Source of the DNA: an uncultured Clostridia bacterium
GTDB lineage: Bacteria; Bacillota; Clostridia; Lachnospirales; UBA5962
DNA length: 64,000 nucleotides
Assembly: GCA_946481295.1 (NCBI GenBank)
Contig: CAMLLW010000001.1
Location: forward strand, 62,001 to 126,000
Direction of reading: 5' to 3'
Shown here piece after piece: positions 18,837 to 28,328 of the stretch. Made by a program: the position numbers and the translations under genes. Under the pieces are notes generated by a model. It made no database searches and was not told where the DNA came from. It saw nothing but the letters and a program-made list of their open reading frames with translations. The first letter of the stretch is position 1; each line of letters opens with the position of its first letter.

Positions 18837-19082
18837 TGTTGTGACATTAGAGCGTTGATATAGAAGGTTGCAAACTTAAGTTTAATTTCTATGGAGCGAT
18901 GTCTAGTTCAGGAAACCGGGCGACAAAGAGTCACTGTAACAATCAAAAGTGTAAATAAACTAAACATATTTAAAATAGAGTTTAGCTCATGTTAAATAAC
19001 ATGATACGCTAGGGAGAGTGTACAGTCGTTACTTGTCGTACTGAAGTATATTAAAAGGTGCGAAAAGGAGGGACTTTTTTTT
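18837..19082 (+). ncRNA. long structured leader of the S10 operon
   Basis: Some 245 nt separate the inferred transcription start from the rpsJ ATG. There is no ORF, but many helices can be drawn: GACAT/ATGTC (18843-18847 with 18899-18903), a local hairpin at 18901-18924 built on GTTC-GG/CC-GGGC, CTAAAC/GTTTAG (18960-18965 with 18980-18985) and TCATGTTA/TAACATGA (18987-18994 with 18997-19004). A long-range pairing joins CGACAA (18921-18926) and GTAAC (18936-18940) with GTTACTTGTCG (19028-19038). No T run follows, so control would be at translation. Function as a ribosomal protein leader is inference from position. Confidence 0.5.
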
Positions 19083-19400
19083 ATGGCTAATCAAAAAATT
19101 AGAATAAGTCTTAAAGCATATGATCATAAACTTATTGATCAATCTGCTCAAAAAATAGTTGAAACTGCTAAAAAAACAGGAGCACAGGTATCTGGGCCTA
19201 TTCCATTACCTACAAAAAAAGAAGTTATTACGATTCTTAGAGCAGTTCACAAATATAAAGATTCTCGTGAACAATTTGAAATGAGAACACATAAAAGACT
19301 TATAGATATTTTGTTGCCTACACAAAAAACTGTAGATGCATTAACTCGTTTAGATTTACCTGAGGGTATAGACATAACTTTAAAAACAATGAATTATTAA
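19083..19400 (+). CDS. rpsJ: 30S ribosomal protein S10
   Basis: This 105-aa head protein of the 30S subunit has the family motif [32 protein letters not shown]-like core. The ATG at 19083 follows AAAAGGAGGGA. First gene of the S10-spc-alpha superoperon, behind the structured leader. Confidence 0.97.
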   Translation: MANQKIRISLKAYDHKLIDQSAQKIVETAKKTGAQVSGPIPLPTKKEVITILRAVHKYKDSREQFEMRTHKRLIDILLPTQKTVDALTRLDLPEGIDITLKTMNY

Positions 19401-19485
19401 TCCTGAGAGGTTTATATAAATTATTGAATATAAACCTATAATGATTGTTTTACAATCCGCTATAGAGTTTTAGGAGGTGCAAGTA

Positions 19486-20115
19486 ATGGAAAAAGCTATT
19501 TTAGCTAAAAAAATTGGTATGACACAAGTTTTTGAAGAAGATGGTACATTAGTTCCAGTAACTGTATTAGAAGCAGGTCCTTGTGTTGTAGTTCAAAAAA
19601 AGACAGTAGAAAATGACGGTTATGATGCAATTAAAATAGGTTTTGGAGAAGCAAAATTAAAAAGAGTTTCTAAACCAGTAAAAGGTCAATTTGAAAAAGC
19701 TAATATAGAAGTAAAAAAAGTTTTAAAAGAATTTAGATTAACAAATGCTAGTGAATATGAAATAGGTTCTGAAATTAAAGCTGATATATTTAGTTTAGGT
19801 GATAAAATTGATGTAAGCGGTATATCAAAAGGTAAAGGATATCAAGGACCAATTAAAAGACATGGTCAATCAAGAGGTCCTATGGCTCATGGTTCTAAAT
19901 ATCATAGAGGAGTAGGTTCTTTAGGAGCTGCTACTACACCAGGACGTGTTATGAAAGGCAAAAAAATGGCTGGACATATGGGTGCTGAAAAAGTAACTAT
20001 CCAAAACTTAGAAGTAGTAAGAGTAGATGCAGAAAAAAATCTTATGCTTGTAAAAGGTTCTGTTCCAGGAGCTAAAGGTTCAGTAGTATTTATTAAAAAT
20101 AGTGTAAAAGCTTAA
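19486..20115 (+). CDS. rplC: 50S ribosomal protein L3
   Basis: This 209-aa protein begins [16 protein letters not shown], the standard L3 N-terminus, from the ATG at 19486, which is 7 nt after AGGAGGT. An in-frame GTG at 19477 lies within the ribosome-binding site and is rejected. The extended loop with [13 protein letters not shown] near 132-144, which reaches the peptidyl transferase centre, is present. Confidence 0.97.
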   Translation: MEKAILAKKIGMTQVFEEDGTLVPVTVLEAGPCVVVQKKTVENDGYDAIKIGFGEAKLKRVSKPVKGQFEKANIEVKKVLKEFRLTNASEYEIGSEIKADIFSLGDKIDVSGISKGKGYQGPIKRHGQSRGPMAHGSKYHRGVGSLGAATTPGRVMKGKKMAGHMGAEKVTIQNLEVVRVDAEKNLMLVKGSVPGAKGSVVFIKNSVKA

Positions 20116-20142
20116 TAGTTTTATGAAAGGAGGATTATAATC

Positions 20143-20763
20143 ATGGCAAACGTTGATGTTTACAATATAAATGGAGATAAAGTTGGAAATATTGAATTAG
20201 ATGATAATATTTTTGCTATTGAACCAAATGAAAATGTTGTTCATATGGCAGTTGTTCAATATTTAGCTAATAAAAGACAAGGTACTAAAAGTGCTAAAAC
20301 TCGTTCAGAAGTTCGTGGCGGTGGTAGAAAACCATGGAGACAAAAAGGTACTGGTAGAGCAAGACAAGGTTCTATTCGTTCACCACAATGGACTGGCGGT
20401 GGTATAGTATTTGCTCCAAAACCAAGAGACTATTCCTTTAAATTAAATAAAAAAGTAAAAAGATTAGCACTTAAATCTGTTTTAAGTTCTAAAGTAGCAG
20501 AAGGAAAGTTTATTGTATTAGATGAAATTAAGTTTAACGAAATTAAAACTAAAGAAATGCAAAAAGTTGTAAATAACTTAAAATTAAATAAAGCATTATT
20601 TGTTTTAGAAGAAAACAATAAAAATGTTATGATTTCTGCTAGAAATATACCGAACATTAAAACTGCAGGTGTTAACACTATTAATGTTTATGATATATTA
20701 AAATTTGATACTTTTGTTATCACTAAAGAAGCTGTAGAAAATGTTCAGGAGGTGTATGCATAA
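20143..20763 (+). CDS. rplD: 50S ribosomal protein L4
   Basis: This 206-aa protein has the tunnel-facing loop with [19 protein letters not shown] (about 60-78). L4 is the autogenous regulator of the S10 operon in gammaproteobacteria, which is relevant to the structured leader upstream here. The stop codon overlaps the next start (TAATG). Confidence 0.97.
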   Translation: MANVDVYNINGDKVGNIELDDNIFAIEPNENVVHMAVVQYLANKRQGTKSAKTRSEVRGGGRKPWRQKGTGRARQGSIRSPQWTGGGIVFAPKPRDYSFKLNKKVKRLALKSVLSSKVAEGKFIVLDEIKFNEIKTKEMQKVVNNLKLNKALFVLEENNKNVMISARNIPNIKTAGVNTINVYDILKFDTFVITKEAVENVQEVYA

Positions 20764-21062
20764 TGGCTGATTTAAAGTATTATGATATTATTCAAAAGCC
20801 TATTATTACAGAACAAAGTATGAACGATATGGCTGATAAAAAATATGCTTTTTATGTACATCCAAAAGCTAATAAATTACAAGTTAAAGAAGCTGTAGAA
20901 AAGATGTTTGAAGGCGTAAAAGTAGAATACGTAAACACTATGAATATAAAAGGTAAAAAAAGAAGACGTGGATATATAGTTGGTAAAACTGCAGATAGAA
21001 AAAAAGCAATTGTTCAACTTAAAGAAGAAAGTAAAGAAATAGAATTATTTCAAGGTATGTAA
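20763..21062 (+). CDS. rplW: 50S ribosomal protein L23
   Basis: This 99-aa protein lies at the tunnel exit, where signal recognition particle and trigger factor dock. It starts at the ATG overlapping the rplD stop by one base, behind CAGGAGG, so the two are translationally coupled. Motif [11 protein letters not shown] at the N-terminus is typical. Confidence 0.96.
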   Translation: MADLKYYDIIQKPIITEQSMNDMADKKYAFYVHPKANKLQVKEAVEKMFEGVKVEYVNTMNIKGKKRRRGYIVGKTADRKKAIVQLKEESKEIELFQGM

Positions 21063-21094
21063 TTAAGTTATTTTAATTGAAAGGAGTGGAAAAC

Positions 21095-21925
21095 GTGGGC
21101 GTAAAAAGATATAAACCATATACCCCTTCAAGAAGGCATATGACAGTGTCAGATTTTGCTGAGATTACAAAGAAAAAACCAGAAAAAAGCCTAGTTGTAC
21201 ACATTAAGAAAAACAGTGGAAGAAATAACCAAGGTAAAATTACTGTAAGACATCAAGGTGGCGGTAATAAGAAAAAATATAGAATTATTGACTTTAAACG
21301 TAACAAAGACGGTATTATTGCAAATGTTGTAGGTATCGAATATGATCCTAACAGAACAGCTAATATTGCATTACTTGTTTACGCTGATGGTGAAAAGAGA
21401 TATATTATTGCACCTTATGGATTAAAAGTAGGAGATAAACTTATGAATGGTCCAGAAGCGGAAATTAGAATTGGTAATGCATTACCTATGAGAAATATCC
21501 CTATTGGTACTGAAATTCATAATATTGAAATGTATCCAGGAGCTGGCGGACAATTAGTACGTTCTGCAGGAAATTCAGCTCAATTAATGGCTAAGGAAGG
21601 TAAATATGCTACACTTAGATTACCATCTGGAGAAATGAGATTATTACCTATAGATTGTAGAGCAACTATTGGTCAAGTAGGTAATTTAGATCATGAACTC
21701 GTAAACATTGGTAAAGCAGGTAGAAAACGTCATATGGGTATAAGGCCTACTGTTCGTGGTTCTGTTATGAACCCTAATGATCACCCTCATGGTGGTGGTG
21801 AAGGTAAAACTCCTATTGGTCGTTCAGCACCTTGTACACCTTGGGGTAAACCAGCACTTGGCTATAAAACTCGTAAAAAGAAAAAGGCTTCAAATAAATA
21901 TATTATTCGTACACGTAATAAATAA
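21095..21925 (+). CDS. rplB: 50S ribosomal protein L2
   Basis: This 276-aa core protein has the conserved PHGGGEGK stretch near 226-233 containing the histidine needed for peptidyl transfer. The start is GTG at 21095 ([12 protein letters not shown]), 8 nt after AAAGGAG; upstream in-frame TTG (21077) and GTG (21086) overlap the ribosome-binding site. Confidence 0.97.
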   Translation: MGVKRYKPYTPSRRHMTVSDFAEITKKKPEKSLVVHIKKNSGRNNQGKITVRHQGGGNKKKYRIIDFKRNKDGIIANVVGIEYDPNRTANIALLVYADGEKRYIIAPYGLKVGDKLMNGPEAEIRIGNALPMRNIPIGTEIHNIEMYPGAGGQLVRSAGNSAQLMAKEGKYATLRLPSGEMRLLPIDCRATIGQVGNLDHELVNIGKAGRKRHMGIRPTVRGSVMNPNDHPHGGGEGKTPIGRSAPCTPWGKPALGYKTRKKKKASNKYIIRTRNK

Positions 21926-21975
21926 TAGCTTGCTAAATTTTGTTAGTGTGGTTTGAAATTAAAGGAGGAAACTAT

Positions 21976-22260
21976 ATGAGTAGATCTCTTAAAAAAGGTC
22001 CTTTTATCGATGCTCATCTTATGAAAAAAGTTGAAGCTGAAAATGCGGCAGGAACAAAAAATGTTATAAAAACATGGTCTCGTCGTTCTACAATATTTCC
22101 ACAAATGATAGGACATACTATTGCTGTTCATGACGGAAGAAAACATGTACCTGTTTATATAACAGAAGATATGGTTGGGCATAAATTAGGTGAATTTGCA
22201 CTTACAAGAACTTATAGAGGACACGGTAAGGATGCAGAAAAAAAATCTAAAGTTCGTTAG
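21976..22260 (+). CDS. rpsS: 30S ribosomal protein S19
   Basis: This 94-aa head protein begins [12 protein letters not shown] at the ATG at 21976 after AAAGGAGG. A longer in-frame reading from 21940 has no ribosome-binding site and no homology to S19. Contains HNGRK-equivalent [11 protein letters not shown] near 52-62. Confidence 0.97.
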   Translation: MSRSLKKGPFIDAHLMKKVEAENAAGTKNVIKTWSRRSTIFPQMIGHTIAVHDGRKHVPVYITEDMVGHKLGEFALTRTYRGHGKDAEKKSKVR

Positions 22261-22289
22261 TTTTTGATTTTTGGAAGGAGGGCAATTTT

Positions 22290-22679
22290 GTGGCAAAAGG
22301 ACATAGAAGTCAAATAAAAAAAGAAAGAAATGAAACAAATAAAGATAAACGTCCTAAAGCACATGCTAAGTACGTTAGATTATCTGATACTAAAGCTAGA
22401 ATTGTTTTAGAACAGATAAAAGGAAAAGATGTTGGCACTGCTTTAAGTATATTAATGTATTCTCCTAGATATGCAGCAGATGTAATAGAAAAAGTATTAA
22501 AATCTGCTATAGCTAATGCAGAAAATAATTTAGGTATGGATGTTAACAAACTTTTTGTAGAAGAAGTTATTGCTAATCAAGGACCAACAATGAAAAGAAT
22601 TCGTCCTGTAAGTAAAGGTAGAGCTTACAGAATTTTAAAGAAAACTAGTCATATATCTATAATTCTTAATGAAAGATAG
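22290..22679 (+). CDS. rplV: 50S ribosomal protein L22
   Basis: This 129-aa protein is longer than the usual 110-113 aa because of a Lys/Arg-rich N-terminal extension of about 18 residues (MAKGHRSQIKKERNE). I associate this form with Lachnospiraceae-like clostridia. The beta-hairpin tip that lines the exit tunnel (RPVSKGRAYRILKK) is intact. Starts at GTG 22290 after GGAAGGAGGG. Confidence 0.95.
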   Translation: MAKGHRSQIKKERNETNKDKRPKAHAKYVRLSDTKARIVLEQIKGKDVGTALSILMYSPRYAADVIEKVLKSAIANAENNLGMDVNKLFVEEVIANQGPTMKRIRPVSKGRAYRILKKTSHISIILNER

Positions 22680-22689
22680 GAGGTAAAAG

Positions 22690-23349
22690 ATGGGTCAAAA
22701 GGTTAATCCTCATGGACTAAGGGTCGGAATAATAAAAGACTGGGATTCTGTTTGGTATGCAGAAAAAGACTTCAGCAAATATTTAGTTGAAGATAACAAA
22801 ATAAGAAAATTTATTAAAAAGAAATTATATACAGCAGGTATTTCTAAAATTGTAATACAAAGAACAAGTGCTAGAGCTAAAATTACAATTTATGCTGCAA
22901 AACCAGGTATAATAATAGGTAAAAATGGACAATCAATTCAAGAATTATCAAATGAATTACAAAAAATGACTTCACAAAGAATTCTTATAAATATTGAAGA
23001 AGTTAAACGTCCAGAATTAGATGCTCAATTAGTAGCAGAAGATATTGCTAGACAATTAGAAAATCGTGTAACATTTCGTCGTGCTATGAAACAAGCAATG
23101 AATCGTACTATGAAATTAGGAGCAAAAGGTATTAAAACAGCTTGTTCAGGTCGTTTAGGTGGTGCAGATATGGCACGTACAGAACATTATCATGATGGTA
23201 CTATACCTTTACAAACACTTCGTGCAGATATAGATTATGGATTTGCAGAAGCTGATACAACCTATGGTAAAATAGGTGTAAAAACTTGGATTTATAAAGG
23301 TGAGGTACTTCCCGCAAAAGCTGTAAAAGAGGAAGGGAGCGATAAATAA
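22690..23349 (+). CDS. rpsC: 30S ribosomal protein S3
   Basis: This 219-aa protein at the mRNA entry site has the N-terminal [14 protein letters not shown] and a KH domain with GxxG loop IIGKNGQ (about 76-82). The stop overlaps the rplP start (TAATG). Confidence 0.97.
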   Translation: MGQKVNPHGLRVGIIKDWDSVWYAEKDFSKYLVEDNKIRKFIKKKLYTAGISKIVIQRTSARAKITIYAAKPGIIIGKNGQSIQELSNELQKMTSQRILINIEEVKRPELDAQLVAEDIARQLENRVTFRRAMKQAMNRTMKLGAKGIKTACSGRLGGADMARTEHYHDGTIPLQTLRADIDYGFAEADTTYGKIGVKTWIYKGEVLPAKAVKEEGSDK

Positions 23350-23789
23350 TGTTAATGCCAAAAAGAGTTAAAAGGCGTAAACAATTTAGAGGTCGTATGA
23401 AAGGTAAAGCATTACGTGGTAATAAAATTACTTACGGTGACTTCGGTATTGTTGCATTGGAACCATCTTGGATTACTTCTAATCAAATAGAAGCAGCTCG
23501 TATTGCTATGACAAGATATATTAAACGTGGTGGTAAAGTTTGGATTAAAATTTTCCCTGACAAACCAGTTACAGCAACTGCAGCAGAAACTCGTATGGGT
23601 AAAGGTAAAGGTGCTTTAGATCATTGGGTAGCTGTTGTTAAACCAGGTAGAGTTATGTTCGAACTTGCTGGTGTTTCTGAAGAAATTGCAAGAGAAGCAT
23701 TAAGATTAGCAATTCATAAATTGCCAATCAAGTGTAAAATTGTTTCACGTGCAGAACAAGAAATGGACGGTGATAGCAGTGAAAACTAA
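23349..23789 (+). CDS. rplP: 50S ribosomal protein L16
   Basis: This 146-aa protein at the A-site/central protuberance begins [11 protein letters not shown], matching the MLMPKR start of Bacillus L16, so the ATG at 23349 overlapping the rpsC stop is used. Motif [13 protein letters not shown] is near 80-92. Confidence 0.97.
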   Translation: MLMPKRVKRRKQFRGRMKGKALRGNKITYGDFGIVALEPSWITSNQIEAARIAMTRYIKRGGKVWIKIFPDKPVTATAAETRMGKGKGALDHWVAVVKPGRVMFELAGVSEEIAREALRLAIHKLPIKCKIVSRAEQEMDGDSSEN

Positions 23790-23991
23790 AAATTTTATAT
23801 CAGATTTATTAACTAAAGATGAATCTCAGTTAAAGGAAGAATTGGTTTTAGCTAAAAAAGAATTATTTAATCTTAGATTTCAAAATGCTACTAACCAATT
23901 AGATAATACTGCAAGAATTAAAGAAGTGCGTAAAAACATTGCTCGTATTCAAACAGTTATTACTCAAAGACAAAAAGGCCTAGTTAAATAG
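23779..23991 (+). CDS. rpmC: 50S ribosomal protein L29
   Basis: This 70-aa two-helix protein sits at the tunnel exit. The most likely start is GTG at 23779, which overlaps the last 11 bases of rplP. The upstream sequence (GGACGGTGAT) is a poor ribosome-binding site, so translation is probably coupled to rplP. The TTG at 23740 would add 13 residues unlike L29. The family core is [18 protein letters not shown]. Confidence 0.92.
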   Translation: MKTKNFISDLLTKDESQLKEELVLAKKELFNLRFQNATNQLDNTARIKEVRKNIARIQTVITQRQKGLVK

Positions 23992-24014
23992 ATATTTGAA
24001 GGGAGGCGTTCTTT

Positions 24015-24269
24015 GTGGAGAGAAATCTTCGTAAAACAAGAATAGGAAAAGTTATAAGCGATAAAATGGATAAAACTATCGTTGTAGCTGTAGAAAATAA
24101 TGTAAGACATCCATTATATAAAAAAATAGTTAAAAAGACATATAAATTAAAAGCTCATGATGAAAATAATGAATGTAAAATTGGTGATAGAGTAAAAGTT
24201 ATGGAAACAAGACCTTTATCTAAAGATAAAAGATGGAGATTAGTTTCTATTGTAGAAAAAGCAAAATAG
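24015..24269 (+). CDS. rpsQ: 30S ribosomal protein S17
   Basis: This 84-aa OB-fold protein starts at GTG 24015 after GGGAGG. Recognised by [20 protein letters not shown] and the C-terminal [15 protein letters not shown]. Confidence 0.96.
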   Translation: MERNLRKTRIGKVISDKMDKTIVVAVENNVRHPLYKKIVKKTYKLKAHDENNECKIGDRVKVMETRPLSKDKRWRLVSIVEKAK

Positions 24270-24295
24270 TTCCTGGTGGAAGGAGGCAAATTATA

Positions 24296-24664
24296 ATGAT
24301 ACAACAAGAAACAAGATTAGTTGCAGCCGATAACTCAGGAGCAAAAGAATTATTATGTATCCGTGTATTAGGCGGCTCAACAAGAAGATATGGTAACGTA
24401 GGTGACGTAATAGTTGCTACTGTTAAAGATGCAACACCAGGTGGTGTTGTAAAAAAAGGTGAAGTCGTTAAAGCAGTTATTGTGCGTACTAAAAAAGGCG
24501 TTTCACGTAAAGACGGAAGTTATATAAAATTTGACGATAATGCAGCAGTTATTATTAAAGATGATAAAAATCCTAGAGGTACACGTATTTTTGGTCCTGT
24601 TGCAAGAGAGCTTAGAGAGAAACAATATATGAAAATTCTTTCTTTAGCACCTGAAGTACTATAA
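24296..24664 (+). CDS. rplN: 50S ribosomal protein L14
   Basis: This 122-aa protein begins [19 protein letters not shown] at the ATG at 24296 after GGAAGGAGG. An upstream in-frame extension to 24233 overlaps rpsQ and is not part of L14. Full family length. Confidence 0.97.
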   Translation: MIQQETRLVAADNSGAKELLCIRVLGGSTRRYGNVGDVIVATVKDATPGGVVKKGEVVKAVIVRTKKGVSRKDGSYIKFDDNAAVIIKDDKNPRGTRIFGPVARELREKQYMKILSLAPEVL

Positions 24665-24677
24665 GGAGGTGTATTGC

Positions 24678-25016
24678 ATGTTAACAAAAACTAAAATTAA
24701 AAAAGGTGATAATGTTCGTGTTATTGCTGGAAAAGATAAAGGTAAAGAAGGTAAAGTTTTAGTTATTAATAGAAAAAATCGTAAGATTATTGTTGAAGGT
24801 ATCAACATGATAACTAAACACCAAAAACCAAATGCTGCACATCAACAAGGTGGTATTATTCAAAAAGAAGCATTTATAGATATTTCTAATGTTATGTATT
24901 TACACAACGGTCAACCTACTAGAATCGGATATAAATTAGAAACAATCGAAAAAGATGGTAAAACTGTTACTGTAAAAAGACGTGTAGCTAAAAAAACAGG
25001 AGAAATTATTGATTAA
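24678..25016 (+). CDS. rplX: 50S ribosomal protein L24
   Basis: This 112-aa assembly-initiator protein carries a KOW motif ([18 protein letters not shown], about 10-27). The ATG at 24678 follows AAGGAGGTG; a GTG at 24669 lies inside the ribosome-binding site. Confidence 0.96.
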   Translation: MLTKTKIKKGDNVRVIAGKDKGKEGKVLVINRKNRKIIVEGINMITKHQKPNAAHQQGGIIQKEAFIDISNVMYLHNGQPTRIGYKLETIEKDGKTVTVKRRVAKKTGEIID

Positions 25017-25038
25017 TACTTGAAAGGAGGTTAATTTA

Positions 25039-25578
25039 GTGAATAGATTTAAAGAGTTATATGAAACTGAAGTAATGGACGCTATGATGAAAAAGTTTTC
25101 ATATAAAAATAAATTAGAAGTTCCTAAAATTGAAAAAGTTGTTGTTAATATGGGACTTGGAGAAGCAAAAGAAAACTCTAAAGTTTTAGAACATGCAACT
25201 AGCGATATGGCAATTATAACAGGTCAAAAACCTATAGTAACAAAAGCTAAAAAATCTATAGCAGCTTTTAAATTAAGAGCAGGAATGCCTATAGGATGTA
25301 AAGTAACTTTAAGAGCTGATAAAATGTATAGCTTTGTTGATAGATTAATAAATGTAGCATTACCTCGAGTTCGTGACTTTAGAGGTGTTAGTTCAGAATC
25401 ATTTGATGGTAGAGGTAATTATACTTTAGGTATTAAAGAACAACTTATTTTCCCAGAAATTCAATATGATAAAATTGATAAAATTAGAGGTATGGATGTA
25501 GTTTTTGTTACAACTGCTAAAACAGATGAGGAAGCAAAAGAACTATTAACATTGTTGGGAATGCCATTTAAAAAGTAA
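25039..25578 (+). CDS. rplE: 50S ribosomal protein L5
   Basis: This 179-aa 5S-rRNA-binding protein starts at GTG 25039 after AAAGGAGG. Motifs VVNMGLGEA and [16 protein letters not shown] are typical. Confidence 0.97.
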   Translation: MNRFKELYETEVMDAMMKKFSYKNKLEVPKIEKVVVNMGLGEAKENSKVLEHATSDMAIITGQKPIVTKAKKSIAAFKLRAGMPIGCKVTLRADKMYSFVDRLINVALPRVRDFRGVSSESFDGRGNYTLGIKEQLIFPEIQYDKIDKIRGMDVVFVTTAKTDEEAKELLTLLGMPFKK

Positions 25579-25591
25579 GGGAGGCAAAAAT

Positions 25592-25777
25592 ATGGCTAAA
25601 AAATCTATGATTGTTAAGCAACAAAGAAAGCCAAAATACTCAACCAGAGCTTACACACGCTGTAAAATTTGTGGAAGACCACATGCTACATTGAAGAAAT
25701 TTGGTATATGTCGTATATGTTTCCGAGAATTAGCATATAAAGGACAAATTCCAGGTGTTAAAAAAGCAAGCTGGTAG
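25592..25777 (+). CDS. rpsN: 30S ribosomal protein S14, zinc-binding (C+) form
   Basis: This 61-aa short S14 contains four zinc cysteines at 24, 27, 40 and 43 (CxxC-x12-CxxC). Because it holds zinc, some bacteria have a zinc-free paralogue elsewhere for zinc starvation; none is in this window. Confidence 0.96.
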   Translation: MAKKSMIVKQQRKPKYSTRAYTRCKICGRPHATLKKFGICRICFRELAYKGQIPGVKKASW

Positions 25778-25801
25778 AATACTGAAAGGAGGTTTTTTAA
25801 T

Positions 25802-26203
25802 ATGTCAATGAGCGATCCTATTGCAGATATGCTTACAAGAATTAGAAATGCAAATAGTGCAAAGCATGATACAGTAGATGTACCTTCTTCAAGGGTTAAA
25901 GTTGCGATAGCAGATATTTTAACAAATGAAGGTTATATTAAAGGTTATGAAATCATAGAAGATGGTGTAAAGAAAACTATGAAAATTACACTAAAATATG
26001 GTAAAGATAAAAATGAAAAAGTAATAAACGGTATTAAAAGAATTTCTAAACCAGGTTTAAGAGTTTATTCAAATGCAGAAGAAATGCCAAGAGTTTTAAA
26101 TGGTTTAGGAACAGCTATAGTTTCTACAAATAAGGGAATTATTACAGACAAAGAAGCTAGAAAACAAAATGTAGGTGGAGAAGTTTTAGCATTTGTTTGG
26201 TAA
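25802..26203 (+). CDS. rpsH: 30S ribosomal protein S8
   Basis: This 133-aa protein begins [17 protein letters not shown]. The ATG at 25802 follows AAAGGAGG with normal spacing; the second ATG at 25808 is a less well placed alternative. S8 is the regulator of the spc operon in E. coli through a site in rplE mRNA; I could not judge that here. Confidence 0.96.
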   Translation: MSMSDPIADMLTRIRNANSAKHDTVDVPSSRVKVAIADILTNEGYIKGYEIIEDGVKKTMKITLKYGKDKNEKVINGIKRISKPGLRVYSNAEEMPRVLNGLGTAIVSTNKGIITDKEARKQNVGGEVLAFVW

Positions 26204-26223
26204 AAAAATAGGAGGTGCAGAAC

Positions 26224-26763
26224 ATGTCTCGTATAGGTAAACAACCTGTAATTATACCAGATGGAGTAACTGTTACTCTAGGAGATAATAATTTAATTAC
26301 AGTAAAAGGCCCAAAAGGTACCCTAGAAAGAAAATTAGTAGATGACATGAACATCGCAGTAGAAGAAGGTCAAGTTGTTGTAACAAGACCTAGTGATTTA
26401 AAAAGACATAAATCTTTACATGGTTTAACAAGAACTTTAATTGCTAATATGATAGAAGGTGTAACAAATGGTTACAGCAAAGTATTAGAAATTAATGGTG
26501 TAGGATATAGAGCTGCAAAAGCAGGAAATAAATTAACTTTGACATTAGGTTATTCTCATCCAGTAGAAATGATAGATCCAGATGGATTAACATCAAAAGT
26601 AGAAGGAAATAAAATTACTGTATCTGGTATAGACAAAGAAAAAGTTGGTCAATACGCTGCAGAAATAAGATCCAAACGTGCACCAGAACCTTATAAAGGT
26701 AAAGGTATTAAATATGAAACTGAAAGAATTAGACGTAAAGTAGGAAAAACAGGTAAGAAATAA
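26224..26763 (+). CDS. rplF: 50S ribosomal protein L6
   Basis: This 179-aa protein with two repeated alpha/beta folds begins [12 protein letters not shown] at the ATG at 26224 after AGGAGGTG. The C-terminus [26 protein letters not shown]-like stretch is typical. Confidence 0.97.
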   Translation: MSRIGKQPVIIPDGVTVTLGDNNLITVKGPKGTLERKLVDDMNIAVEEGQVVVTRPSDLKRHKSLHGLTRTLIANMIEGVTNGYSKVLEINGVGYRAAKAGNKLTLTLGYSHPVEMIDPDGLTSKVEGNKITVSGIDKEKVGQYAAEIRSKRAPEPYKGKGIKYETERIRRKVGKTGKK

Positions 26764-26781
26764 TAAAGGGGTGAAATCCAT

Positions 26782-27150
26782 ATGATAAGGAAGCCATCAC
26801 GTAAGGAAGCCAGAGAAAAACGTCATTACAGACTAAGAAATAAAATTTCTGGAACACCTACAAGACCAAGATTGGCTGTGTTTAGATCAAATAAACACAT
26901 TTATGCTCAAATTATTGATGATGTTGCAGGTAATACAATTGTTTCTGCTTCCACAATGGAAAAAGCAATTGCTGAAACATTAAAATCTACTTCAAATGTA
27001 GAAGCAGCTTCTGAAATTGGCAAAATTATTGGAAAAAGAGCTGTAGAAAAAGGAATACAAGAAATTATTTTTGACCGTGGAGGATATGTTTATCACGGAA
27101 AAATCAAAGCCTTAGCAGAATCTGCTAGAGAAGCAGGATTACAATTTTAG
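26782..27150 (+). CDS. rplR: 50S ribosomal protein L18
   Basis: This 122-aa 5S-rRNA-binding protein has [20 protein letters not shown] (about 29-48). The ribosome-binding site AAGGGGTG is weaker than that of its neighbours. Confidence 0.96.
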   Translation: MIRKPSRKEAREKRHYRLRNKISGTPTRPRLAVFRSNKHIYAQIIDDVAGNTIVSASTMEKAIAETLKSTSNVEAASEIGKIIGKRAVEKGIQEIIFDRGGYVYHGKIKALAESAREAGLQF

Positions 27151-27165
27151 TAAGGAGGGAAAACC

Positions 27166-27672
27166 TTGAGAAAAAAAATAGATGCTAGCAATCTTGAACT
27201 TAAAGATAAAGTAGTTACTATTAATCGTGTTACTAAAGTAGTAAAAGGTGGTCGTACATTCCGTTTTGCTGCATTAGTTGTTGTTGGTGACGAAAATGGA
27301 CACGTTGGTGTTGGCCTTGGTAAAGCTACTGAAATTCCAGAAGCAATCCGTAAAGGAAAAGAAGATGCTAAGAAAAATCTAATATATATAGAAAAAAATG
27401 AAAACGATAGTTTATATCATGAAATAGAAGGTAATTTTGGAACTGCACATGTATTGCTTAAACCAGCTGCAGAAGGTACTGGAATTATAGCAGGTGGACC
27501 TGTTCGTATAGTTATGGAGCTTGCTGGTATTAGAAATGTAAGAACAAAATCTTTAGGTTCTAATAATAAAAGAAATGTTGTATTAGCAGCATTAGAAGGT
27601 TTAAGCAACATTAAAACTCCACAACAAATAGCAAAATTACGTGGTAAAAGTGTTGAAGAAATCTTGGGTTAA
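27166..27672 (+). CDS. rpsE: 30S ribosomal protein S5
   Basis: This 168-aa protein starts at TTG 27166 behind AAGGAGGGA. The double-stranded RNA-binding fold motif [21 protein letters not shown] is near 24-44. Nothing unusual besides the TTG start. Confidence 0.96.
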   Translation: MRKKIDASNLELKDKVVTINRVTKVVKGGRTFRFAALVVVGDENGHVGVGLGKATEIPEAIRKGKEDAKKNLIYIEKNENDSLYHEIEGNFGTAHVLLKPAAEGTGIIAGGPVRIVMELAGIRNVRTKSLGSNNKRNVVLAALEGLSNIKTPQQIAKLRGKSVEEILG

Positions 27673-27684
27673 GGAGGTATACTA

Positions 27685-27867
27685 ATGCCTGGTAAATTAG
27701 AAATAACATTAGTGAAATCTACCATTGGAGCTATTCCAAAACATAAAAAAACAGTTCAAGCTTTAGGGCTTAGAAAAGTTAATAAATCTGTAGTTAAAGA
27801 TGATAATGAAGCTATTAGAGGAATGGTTAAACAAATTTCTCATATGGTAGAAGTAAAAGAAATTTAA
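27685..27867 (+). CDS. rpmD: 50S ribosomal protein L30
   Basis: This 60-aa protein has [21 protein letters not shown], the family signature, and follows AAGGAGG. Confidence 0.96.
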   Translation: MPGKLEITLVKSTIGAIPKHKKTVQALGLRKVNKSVVKDDNEAIRGMVKQISHMVEVKEI

Positions 27868-27886
27868 CATAAGGAGGTGTAATAGC

Positions 27887-28327
27887 ATGAATTTAGGTGA
27901 ATTAAGTCCTGCTTTAGGTTCTAAACACAAAAAATGGAGAGTTGGACGTGGTCATGGTTCAGGTAATGGCAAAACTGCAGGAAGAGGTCATAAAGGACAA
28001 AAAGCTCGTTCTGGTGGTGGAGTAAGACCAGGTTTTGAAGGTGGTCAAATGCCATTATATAGAAGACTTCCAAAAAGAGGCTTTAAATGTAGAAATTCTA
28101 AAGAAATTATTGCTATTAACTTAGAACATCTTAACGTTTTTAATGATGGCAGTGTTGTAGATATAGAAGCATTAAAATCTAAAGGCTTAGTAAGTAATCC
28201 AAAAGATGGCGTTAAGATTCTTGGTAAAGGAAATTTAGAAAAAAAATTAACTGTAAAAGTAAATTACTTTAGCCAATCCGCTGTAGAAAAAATCAATAAT
28301 GCAGGCGGAAAAGCAGAGGTGATCTAA
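27887..28327 (+). CDS. rplO: 50S ribosomal protein L15
   Basis: This 146-aa protein shows the Gly/Arg-rich N-terminus ([19 protein letters not shown]) typical of L15, which winds through 23S rRNA. One base separates its stop from the secY start. Confidence 0.97.
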   Translation: MNLGELSPALGSKHKKWRVGRGHGSGNGKTAGRGHKGQKARSGGGVRPGFEGGQMPLYRRLPKRGFKCRNSKEIIAINLEHLNVFNDGSVVDIEALKSKGLVSNPKDGVKILGKGNLEKKLTVKVNYFSQSAVEKINNAGGKAEVI

Positions 28328-28328
28328 C

